Below, piece by piece: positions 1 through 5,526 of a stretch of DNA of 11,654 bases. This DNA is from Pseudoselenomonas ruminantium (GTDB taxonomy: Bacteria > Bacillota > Negativicutes > Selenomonadales > Selenomonadaceae): NCBI GenBank assembly GCA_002373045.1, contig DFHU01000067.1, forward strand, positions 1-11,654. The letters are read 5' to 3'. The position numbers were made by a program, and so were the translations under genes. The notes beneath the pieces were generated by a model. It was not told where the DNA came from, did not search any database, and worked only from the letters and a program-made list of their open reading frames with translations. The number at the start of each line of letters is the position of its first letter. Within the stretch, counting starts at the first letter, position 1.

Positions 1-7
1 CACTCAT

Positions 8-25
8 GCAACAGCCCCTTTTTTT
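8..25. terminator. Arm of an intrinsic terminator cut by the window edge
   Basis: An 11-base GC-rich arm (GCAACAGCCCC) is followed by seven T on the plus strand. Read on the minus strand it is a run of A and then GGGGCTGTTGC, just past the stop of the alanine symporter. This is the usual look of one half of a bidirectional terminator, whose other arm would lie before base 1. The second arm is not visible, so the call is an inference. Confidence 0.45.
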
Positions 26-33
26 GTGCTTGT

Positions 34-1413
34 TTATTCAGCGACTATGGTGGAATCCGATTCCTCGTCTAATTCTCCCTTGCGGGCGAGATAGCTTTCG
101 GTTTCCGCCACAACTACACCGGAGAGGGCAATCAGGGCGATCAGGTTCGGGATGGCCATGAGGCCGTTGACGATATCGGCCAAAATCCAGATGGCTTCAA
201 GCTTCAGGAAACCGCCACTGGCAATCAGGGCGATGAAGATGAGACGATAGGGCATCACGCCTTTGGTGCCAAAGAGGTAGATGCAGGCACGTTCGCCGTA
301 GTAGTTCCAACCCAGAATTGTCGTGAAGGCAAAGAGAACCAAAGCCACGGTGAGCAGCATGCTGCCGATATTGCCATAAGCGGAGGCAAAGGCGGCACTG
401 GTCATGGCAGCACCGGCGGCATCACCCTGCCATACGCCGGTGAGGACGAGAGCCAGCCCGGTCATGGTGCAGATAATTAGCGTGTCGATAAAGGTACCCG
501 TCATGGAGATAAGACCCTGCTCGGCAGGTTCCTTGGTCTTGGCAGCTGCTGCTGCAATCGGAGCAGAACCAAGGCCGGATTCGTTGGAGAACACGCCGCG
601 GGCGATACCGTTCTGCATGGCCATCATAATGGTGGAACCGGCAAAACCGCCGGCGGCTGCCGTGCCCGTGAAGGCTGATTCCAGAACCAGTGCCACAGCC
701 GCAGGCAGGGCATCAATGTTCATCACGATAAGCCCCAGACTGATGGCGATGTACATAATCGCCATAAAAGGAATGACTTTCGAGGCAACTTTGGCAATGC
801 TCTGCAGACCGCCGATGGTAATGGCTGCAATCAGCACTGTCAGCACAAAGCCGGTCAGCACTTTGGACAGGCCAAAGGAAATTTCCGCGCTGTCCACAAT
901 GGCGTTGACCTGCGGGAAGGTACCGATACCGAAGTAAGCGACGAGAATCGTAGCCGCGGCAAAGAAGGTCGCCAGCGGCTTATATTTTTCGCCCATGCCC
1001 TGCCGGATGTAGTACATGGGGCCGCCGGCGATATTGCCTTTGGCGTCGGTGCTGCGGTATTTTACCGCCAGCAGGCCTTCGGCATATTTGGTGGCCATCC
1101 CGAAGAAGGCTGCCATCCACATCCAGAAGATGGCGCCGGGGCCGCCGATTTTCACCGCCGTAGCCACGCCAACAATATTGCCTGTACCAACGGTAGCCGC
1201 CAGTGCCACGCAGAGGGCTTTGAAGCTCGATACATCGCCTTCGCCGTGGTTTTTGGCTTTGAAAATCAGGGACAGCGCCTTGGGCAGACGTACTACCTGC
1301 AAAAGCTTTAAGCGCAGCGTCAGATAAATGCCTGTGCCCACCAACAGGGTGATGAGCGGCGGTCCCCACATAAAGGAGTCGATGGCATTAAGCATAGGGA
1401 TGAATGATTCCAT
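34..1413 (-). CDS. alsT: Sodium:alanine (or glycine) symporter, AGCS family
   Basis: A 459-residue integral membrane protein of the alanine/glycine:cation symporter family, expected to import alanine or glycine with sodium across the inner membrane. Family landmarks are clear: ALAATVGTGNIVGVA at about residues 70-84, the diagnostic GGPGAIFWMWMAAFFG at 90-105, GGPMYYI at 130-136, and GVFSNESGLGSAP at 273-285, inside a protein made of about ten or more hydrophobic segments. The length is normal for the family. The ATG start has a GAGGAGG ribosome site nine bases upstream. The gene has its own promoter overlapping the end of the upstream MutS-like gene and a probable terminator at the window edge, so it looks monocistronic. 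The family is certain; alanine versus glycine cannot be told from sequence. The symbol follows the Bacillus name for this family. Confidence 0.93.
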   Translation of the reverse strand: MESFIPMLNAIDSFMWGPPLITLLVGTGIYLTLRLKLLQVVRLPKALSLIFKAKNHGEGDVSSFKALCVALAATVGTGNIVGVATAVKIGGPGAIFWMWMAAFFGMATKYAEGLLAVKYRSTDAKGNIAGGPMYYIRQGMGEKYKPLATFFAAATILVAYFGIGTFPQVNAIVDSAEISFGLSKVLTGFVLTVLIAAITIGGLQSIAKVASKVIPFMAIMYIAISLGLIVMNIDALPAAVALVLESAFTGTAAAGGFAGSTIMMAMQNGIARGVFSNESGLGSAPIAAAAAKTKEPAEQGLISMTGTFIDTLIICTMTGLALVLTGVWQGDAAGAAMTSAAFASAYGNIGSMLLTVALVLFAFTTILGWNYYGERACIYLFGTKGVMPYRLIFIALIASGGFLKLEAIWILADIVNGLMAIPNLIALIALSGVVVAETESYLARKGELDEESDSTIVAE

Positions 1414-1496
1414 AGATAGTGTCCTCCTCGCATGATATAAACAAGGCTGTGTCTACTGTGAATAAACACAAATACTTCATAGATAAGATAGTCCCT

Positions 1497-1525
1497 ATAA
1501 TATCATACAAAAAAACATTTGTCTA
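1497..1525 (-). promoter_or_regulatory. Probable sigma-A promoter of the alanine symporter gene
   Basis: On the minus strand TAGACA (bases 1525-1520) lies 17 bases before TATTAT (1502-1497). This predicts transcription from about base 1490 and a leader of roughly 77 bases. The -35 box overlaps the stop codon of the upstream MutS-like gene, and no terminator is seen between the two, so read-through is also possible. Confidence 0.55.
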
Positions 1526-3289
1526 CAGAATTCCGGCCATTTTCAATAAATATTGGGCATTTGTCGTCTGACAGCGGCCATTCTTTATTTTATAGTCGAA
1601 TTTTATCTTGTTGTCCTCATAGTATTCGGCAAAATGATAGTTGGTTACGGGAATTTCATTGGGCGACTGCAAATCGCAGAGTTCAAAGTCATGGGTGGAA
1701 ACCAAAGTGATGGCATAAGGGCGGGTCAGGCGTTTGATGGCCTCCTGGGCACCGATAATTCGATCGGCGGAGTTGGTGCCCTTGAAAATCTCGTCAATGG
1801 CAATGAACATGGGCAGTTTCTTTTGGCTGAAATCCACCATCTGCTTGATGCGCAAAAGTTCGGCGTAAAAGGTAGAAATGCCCTGACTCTGGTCATCGTG
1901 CACCTGAATGGAGGTAAAGATATGCATGAGTGAGCAGGCAAATGTCTTGGCGCAGACCGGGGCGCCGGCATAGGCCAGTACCAGAGAACTGGCCAATGTG
2001 CGCATGTAGGTGGTCTTGCCGGACATATTGGAGCCGGTGATAATGCGGGTTTCTGCCTGCATAGTGCTGTCGTTGGGGATGGCTTTTTTTTCGTTGAGCA
2101 GCAGGGAGGTCAGGCCTGTTGTCTTCAGGGCAGGGGCTCCGGCAAGGAGTTTTGGAAATGTATAGTTCTCGCGTGTTTGTCCAACCATCGCCAGCGATAT
2201 ATAAAGTTCCATTTCGGCCCAGCAGTCCAGCCAGTTCTTTAGGTTCTGGGCGGCGTTATCCTGCCAACGGCCAAAGCGGGCGGCACAATGACAGTCCCAA
2301 AGGAGCAGGGCATTGCCGAAAACGAAGAAAAAGAGATTCCGGCAGAGATTTACGTGGTCAGCCAGCCGGGCTAATTTCTGTAATGCCGGGGCTGCGTCCC
2401 TGGATAATGCGTCGGCAATTTTCTGCAGGGATTTATTGGTAAAGTTTGTTTCTTCGATATGGATAAACAAGTCCTGATAGGCGTGAAGTTCCTGATTGAT
2501 GGACATTAAAGGCGCCAGTATAGCCTGATTTTGCCGATGAAACAACATAGCGAGGGCAAATTGCAACAGCACGAGTAAGCCGGGGATTTGCCAGTTAAGC
2601 AAATCCGCCAGAGCTAAGCCGCCGCTGCTCAAGGTAAGCAGCGGGAGAAGCCAGGCTGTCCGTTGCAGGACATAGCTGATGGAATGTGGCCGTTCGCTCG
2701 TGATTTCAGCAATCAGCGTGGTGGTATCGTGGCCGGCGGGCAGGCGGCGGCTAAGGGCTAAAAGTTCCACGCAGAGCCGTTGCCGTTCAATCAGTTCGGC
2801 TACCGCTTTTTGCCGTTGGGTGATTGCTGCGGGCTGTGGCGGTGTTACGGTCAGGGCCTTGGCCAGTTTATGTCTGCCCAAGGCCGTGCGGCAGCAGCAG
2901 AGATATTGGTAGAGGGAGGCTGGGCCGAAGATGTGCAGGTCGATATCCTGCGGACGTTTGGATAGAAAGTCTGCACCCTTGTCGCCTGATTCCTGCCATT
3001 TTCCGTTGAAGCGGGACAGATATTCAGTAATGACGGCGAGTGCGTTTTGCGTGAGTTGGAGCTGTTTTTTCAATTTGCTGTGCTGCCGCACAAGTCCGAT
3101 AAAAAGGAACAGCAGCAAAACAGCCAAAATGCCGGCACCAGTCAGCCCGTCATAGGCACCGGCACAAGCAAAGACCAAGGCAAAAAAACAAATGGTGCGA
3201 TATAGTGTATAGCGGGCGGACTGCTTTTCAGCAGCTTCCCAATGGTGCTGCTTTTCTGCCTGTAGATTGGTATAAAAATCCTGTTTCAT
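1523..3289 (-). CDS. Membrane-anchored MutS-family ATPase
   Basis: A 588-residue protein with a C-terminal MutS ATPase domain: Walker A GSNMSGKT at 419-426, the MutS signature STFYAEL at 472-478, Walker B with DEIFKGT at 495-505, and an H-loop STHDFEL at 531-537. The N-terminal mismatch-recognition domain of true MutS is absent. Instead there are two hydrophobic segments at about 32-67, a further pair at about 212-250 and one near 317-332, so the protein is probably membrane-associated. Canonical MutS has DELGRGT where this has DEIFKGT. It belongs with MutS-like proteins of unproven function, and a role in mismatch repair should not be assumed. An in-frame ATG lies 12 codons upstream (3325) but has no ribosome site and is part of a TATAAT sequence. 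The chosen ATG has GGAG seven bases upstream. Confidence 0.85.
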   Translation of the reverse strand: MKQDFYTNLQAEKQHHWEAAEKQSARYTLYRTICFFALVFACAGAYDGLTGAGILAVLLLFLFIGLVRQHSKLKKQLQLTQNALAVITEYLSRFNGKWQESGDKGADFLSKRPQDIDLHIFGPASLYQYLCCCRTALGRHKLAKALTVTPPQPAAITQRQKAVAELIERQRLCVELLALSRRLPAGHDTTTLIAEITSERPHSISYVLQRTAWLLPLLTLSSGGLALADLLNWQIPGLLVLLQFALAMLFHRQNQAILAPLMSINQELHAYQDLFIHIEETNFTNKSLQKIADALSRDAAPALQKLARLADHVNLCRNLFFFVFGNALLLWDCHCAARFGRWQDNAAQNLKNWLDCWAEMELYISLAMVGQTRENYTFPKLLAGAPALKTTGLTSLLLNEKKAIPNDSTMQAETRIITGSNMSGKTTYMRTLASSLVLAYAGAPVCAKTFACSLMHIFTSIQVHDDQSQGISTFYAELLRIKQMVDFSQKKLPMFIAIDEIFKGTNSADRIIGAQEAIKRLTRPYAITLVSTHDFELCDLQSPNEIPVTNYHFAEYYEDNKIKFDYKIKNGRCQTTNAQYLLKMAGIL

Positions 3290-3323
3290 ATCATCACTCC
3301 CTGTAACTCGTTTATTACCCTTC

Positions 3324-3353
3324 ATTATACATGATATTGAGCGTTATTACTAA
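3324..3353 (-). promoter_or_regulatory. Possible promoter of the MutS-like gene
   Basis: On the minus strand a perfect TATAAT (3329-3324) follows a weak TTAGTA (3353-3348) after 18 bases. The predicted start, near 3317, leaves a leader of about 28 bases before the ATG at 3289. It would exclude the ATG at 3325, which overlaps the -10 box. The -35 box is poor, hence the modest confidence. It overlaps the divergent plus-strand promoter. Confidence 0.4.
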
Positions 3354-3365
3354 TTTTGCTATAAT
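3337..3365 (+). promoter_or_regulatory. Sigma-A promoter of the 55-codon gene operon
   Basis: TTGAGC (3337-3342), a 17-base spacer and a perfect TATAAT (3360-3365) give a near-consensus promoter. Transcription would start near 3372, about 20 bases before the ATG at 3394, leaving room for the GGAGG ribosome site. It is interleaved with the opposite promoter of the MutS-like gene, so the two units may compete. Confidence 0.7.
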
Positions 3366-3393
3366 TAGTAAGGTAAGAGATGGAGGAAGATAA

Positions 3394-3561
3394 ATGGACG
3401 ATAAACAGGCAGCCATGGCCCGCTTGCAGGCGCGTATTGATGCCATTAACAAACGGATGGTCATTGATTCCAATGATTTGGACTATGAAACTCATTTACG
3501 GCAAAAGCGGCAGCTGCAGCAGATTCTTGACCGCATGAAGGAAAAAATAAACAACAAGTGA
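3394..3561 (+). CDS. 55-residue helical protein of unknown function
   Basis: A short open frame, easily missed because of its size. It starts with ATG after a clear GGAGG site seven bases upstream and directly downstream of a near-consensus promoter, which makes it a convincing real gene. The product starts MDDKQAAMARLQARIDAINK and ends in MKEKINNK. It is highly charged, has no cysteine and no membrane segment, and its spacing of hydrophobic residues suggests two amphipathic helices (about 5-24 and 32-52) that could form a hairpin or coiled coil. It is the first gene of the operon running to 5277 and lies 75 bases before the next one, across an AT-rich gap. I do not recognise a family. Its position opposite the MutS-like gene is the only functional hint. 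Confidence 0.7.
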   Translation: MDDKQAAMARLQARIDAINKRMVIDSNDLDYETHLRQKRQLQQILDRMKEKINNK

Positions 3562-3636
3562 AATGTTCATGTTATTTTCAGTATATCTTGTTAAAATAAT
3601 AAACATCAAAAAGTCAAAGACGAAAGGATGAACACT

Positions 3637-3912
3637 ATGTCACAGCGTATGACCATGGACGAAGTATTGAAAGAGTATGGCGTGCCGCAGATTAAGCTGG
3701 ATATTCATGCCACCCGCAGTGAGCTCTTGAAGCTCCGGGAAAAACTGATGGCGATTCGCGACCTGTCAAATGGCGCGGAGCAGGGCTATCTTGACCTCGA
3801 TTGCAAGCTTTACATCGATGTGGACGATATTGACCGCTATTTGTCCGGTGAGCTGGACACGGTGGGCGAAATCTACGCTTTCCCGGAAGATATCAAATCC
3901 TATAAGGAATAA
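3637..3912 (+). CDS. Small soluble protein of unknown function (91 residues)
   Basis: The product begins MSQRMTMDEVLKEYGVPQIK, has a helical middle rich in Leu, Lys and Glu (about residues 26-42), and ends in an acidic part containing DLDCKLYIDVDDIDRYLSGE. It has no signal peptide and no membrane segment. An ATG nine bases upstream (3628) is in frame, but it touches the AAAGGA ribosome site. The ATG at 3637 sits eight bases after that site and is the better start. The stop is 25 bases before the next gene, which fits an operon with the secreted protein and the SIS-domain enzyme. I recognise no domain and assign no function. Confidence 0.75.
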   Translation: MSQRMTMDEVLKEYGVPQIKLDIHATRSELLKLREKLMAIRDLSNGAEQGYLDLDCKLYIDVDDIDRYLSGELDTVGEIYAFPEDIKSYKE

Positions 3913-3937
3913 TGGACAAGTCAAAGGAGAAATTGAC

Positions 3938-4603
3938 ATGAAGATGAAGAAAATCCTCGCCTCGCTGATGGTAGGGGCAATGGTTATGACAACGGTTCCG
4001 ATGGTAAATGCTGATTTGGCAGCTACGGCTTATGCCGCTAAGGGTGGTGCCAAGCTGGGCGGTGGTGCCAAGAGTGCACCCAAGGCTGCTGCGCCGAAAG
4101 CTGCCCCCAAGAGCAATAGCGATACCCATAAATCCGTATCGGGCAGCGGCGATACCTATAAGCCGTCCAAAGATGCCAAGAGTCTGGACAAGAATGCGCC
4201 CACTGCGGGCAGCAAGAGTAATGCCAATGCGAACACCGCCGCGAATACGCAGAGTGGCAGCCGCTGGGGCAATGCCCTGCGCACGGTAGGCCTGCTGGCC
4301 GGTGGTATGCTGCTGGGCTCGATGCTGGGCAATCTCTTTGGCAGCTCGATGCTCGGGGATATCTTTGGTGTCATTGCCAATGTGGTGATGTTCCTGGCTG
4401 TATTTATGCTGATTCGCTGGGCTTGGAATAAGTTTCGCAACCGCGGCAAGGAAAATGCATATGCGTCGCAGATGAATTCGTACAATCGTCCGAATGAGCC
4501 GATTGATATCACGCCGCGCAACAATCAGCCGATTCAGGACATTCGTGGCCCGCAGGACGGTTATGATGCCCGCAACACGGCAGATAAATATCGTAATCGT
4601 TAA
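3938..4603 (+). CDS. Secreted or membrane protein with low-complexity linker
   Basis: A 221-residue protein starting with a signal peptide (MKMKKI, then a hydrophobic stretch to about residue 24) with likely cleavage near AYA or AYAA at 31-34. Residues 35-108 form a low-complexity linker rich in Ala, Gly, Lys, Ser, Pro and Asn. Residues about 117-160 are a Gly- and Met-rich hydrophobic stretch (GLLAGGMLLGSMLGNLFG, then VVMFLAVFMLI) long enough for a helical hairpin in the membrane. The end is polar (Asn, Arg, Pro, Asp). The layout resembles the N-terminal part of bacterial Tim44-like proteins, but no Tim44 lipid-binding domain follows, so that is only a resemblance. The ATG has AGGAGA about seven bases upstream. 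The frame is open further upstream, but that part overlaps the previous gene and was dropped. The SIS-domain gene follows after 14 bases. Confidence 0.8.
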   Translation: MKMKKILASLMVGAMVMTTVPMVNADLAATAYAAKGGAKLGGGAKSAPKAAAPKAAPKSNSDTHKSVSGSGDTYKPSKDAKSLDKNAPTAGSKSNANANTAANTQSGSRWGNALRTVGLLAGGMLLGSMLGNLFGSSMLGDIFGVIANVVMFLAVFMLIRWAWNKFRNRGKENAYASQMNSYNRPNEPIDITPRNNQPIQDIRGPQDGYDARNTADKYRNR

Positions 4604-4617
4604 AAGGAGTATCTATT

Positions 4618-5277
4618 TTGGTTAAAGAATCAACCTTAAATTGTGTCGAAGATTTGATTGCCCGTTACCCGCAGATGGCGGAGTGCCGCGCTGATTTGCA
4701 GGCGGCTGTGGAGGCTATTTGCGACAGCTATCGCAAGGGCCATAAGCTCATTGCCTGCGGTAATGGCGGCAGTGCTTCGGACAGCGAACATATTGTGGGC
4801 GAATTGATGAAGGGCTTCCTCTTGAAGCGGGAAATCAAAGGCGAACTGGCCGAGAAAATCCGTGCAAACTGCGGTGAAGATGCGCAGTATCTCATTGACA
4901 ATCTGCAGGGCGCTTTGCCGGCACTTTCGCTGGTCAATCAGGTGGCACTCAATACCGCCTTTGCCAATGACCAGGCGCCTGACCTCTCCTTTGCTCAGCA
5001 GCTTTTGGGCATGGGGGATGCAGGGGATGTGCTTGTCGCAATTTCCACTTCCGGCAACAGCACCAATGTGATTTACGCGTTGGAAATGGCGAGGGTCAAA
5101 GGCGTGAAGTCTATCGGCCTGCTCGGACACAGCGGCGGCAAAATCAAGGCCCGCGGTCTTGCCGATATCAATATCTGCGTGCCCGAAGATGAAACGTTCA
5201 AGATTCAGGAACTGCATCTGCCGGTGTACCATATGCTGTGCATTGCGGTGGAAAATGAATTTTTTGGCGAATGCTGA
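4618..5277 (+). CDS. SIS-domain sugar-phosphate isomerase, GmhA/DiaA-like
   Basis: A 219-residue SIS-domain protein of the phosphoheptose isomerase family. The sugar-phosphate loop is CGNGGSASDSEH at 47-58, the second phosphate motif is STSGNS at 143-148, and GLLGHSGGKI lies at 167-176. In GmhA the catalytic pair is a Glu in the first motif region and a His in the QEVH motif. The matching residues here appear to be Glu62 and His200 (in IQELH), so an active isomerase is likely. An extra stretch of about 30 residues around 70-100 makes it longer than the usual 190-residue GmhA. The reaction would be sedoheptulose 7-phosphate to a heptose phosphate for envelope glycans, but DiaA-like non-enzymatic roles exist in the family. 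The start codon is TTG, supported by AAAGGAG eight bases upstream. It is the last gene of the operon. Confidence 0.85.
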   Translation: MVKESTLNCVEDLIARYPQMAECRADLQAAVEAICDSYRKGHKLIACGNGGSASDSEHIVGELMKGFLLKREIKGELAEKIRANCGEDAQYLIDNLQGALPALSLVNQVALNTAFANDQAPDLSFAQQLLGMGDAGDVLVAISTSGNSTNVIYALEMARVKGVKSIGLLGHSGGKIKARGLADINICVPEDETFKIQELHLPVYHMLCIAVENEFFGEC

Positions 5278-5281
5278 AACA

Positions 5282-5310
5282 TTGATTTTTCCGTTGAAAC
5301 GTGATAATAT
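5282..5310 (+). promoter_or_regulatory. Promoter of the candidate leader or small RNA
   Basis: TTGATT (5282-5287) lies 17 bases before TAATAT (5305-5310), predicting a start near 5316-5318. That falls six to eight bases before the first base-paired position of the downstream structured RNA, a fit that supports both calls. Confidence 0.55.
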
Positions 5311-5316
5311 AAAACA

Positions 5317-5409
5317 CAAGAAAGGCTACCGGTGACGGTCAGCCCTACAGAGATGACAATGAATAAGGATTGCCGCCTGCTGATTGGACGTCGTTAGGCG
5401 GCTTTTCTT
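5317..5409 (+). ncRNA. Candidate structured leader or small RNA, class unknown
   Basis: A unit of about 93 nt with promoter, structure and terminator. Bases 5324-5344 fold into a hairpin: GGCT pairs with AGCC and ACCG with CGGT, with one bulged C (5340) and a GTGA tetraloop of the GNRA type. A linker of about 27 nt follows, then a terminator hairpin. The 3' strand of the first hairpin (CGGTCAGC, 5336-5343) can also pair with the terminator loop (GCTGATTG, 5379-5386) over eight positions with two G-U pairs. This would form a pseudoknot or an alternative fold. A 14-codon frame (5353-5397, MTMNKDCRLLIGRR) overlaps the terminator but has only a weak ribosome site. It could be an attenuator or riboswitch for the phosphohexomutase 120 bases downstream, or an independent small RNA. 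I recognise no known class. Confidence 0.5.
5372..5409 (+). terminator. Intrinsic terminator of the candidate RNA
   Basis: GCCGCCT (5372-5378) pairs perfectly with AGGCGGC (5396-5402), followed by TTTTCTT. The 17-base loop is unusually large for a simple terminator and contains the segment that can pair with the upstream hairpin. Confidence 0.7.
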
Positions 5410-5424
5410 ATGCCTTTATGGTGA

Positions 5425-5467
5425 TTAGTTCGGTAGCCATGCGGATATATCATATTCCTTGCAGGAA
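5425..5467 (+). promoter_or_regulatory. Possible promoter and operator of the mutase-regulator pair
   Basis: A weak promoter, TTAGTT (5425-5430), 17 bases, TATCAT (5448-5453), is followed at once by the palindrome TTCCTTGCAGGAA (5455-5467; five-base arms, three-base centre), which covers the predicted start point near 5460. A palindrome there would be well placed for repression, for example by the GntR regulator encoded two genes on. An eight-base direct repeat TATATGAC (5477-5484 and 5497-5504, 20 bases apart) lies further down. All of this is inference from position. Confidence 0.35.
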
Positions 5468-5526
5468 ATCATCCAGTATATGACGAATTTATCTATTATA
5501 TGACAACAACAGGGGAGGCATTATCT

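Noticed and set aside
1457..1470. TGTG-N6-CACA palindrome in the leader of the alanine symporter, CRP- or CcpA-like
   Set aside because: It lacks the central CG of a CcpA site and the full TGTGA/TCACA arms of a CRP site, and it lies downstream of the predicted start. It could be chance.
3565..3606. AT-rich inverted repeat between the 55-codon gene and the next gene
   Set aside because: The arms are imperfect and almost pure A/T with no T-tract after them. It is not convincing as a terminator, and no clear promoter was found there either.
3770..3937. Upstream extension of the secreted-protein frame
   Set aside because: It overlaps the 91-residue gene, lacks a ribosome site, and would bury a clear signal peptide inside the protein.
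4636..5319. Long minus-strand frame (227 codons) opposite the SIS-domain gene
   Set aside because: It is antisense to a gene with intact family motifs and shows no recognisable domain or ribosome site. It is a shadow frame.
5317..5409. Known riboswitch classes (fluoride, manganese, c-di-GMP, ZTP, TPP, cobalamin, guanidine)
   Set aside because: None of the conserved core sequences of these classes that I can recall is present, so the RNA is left unassigned.
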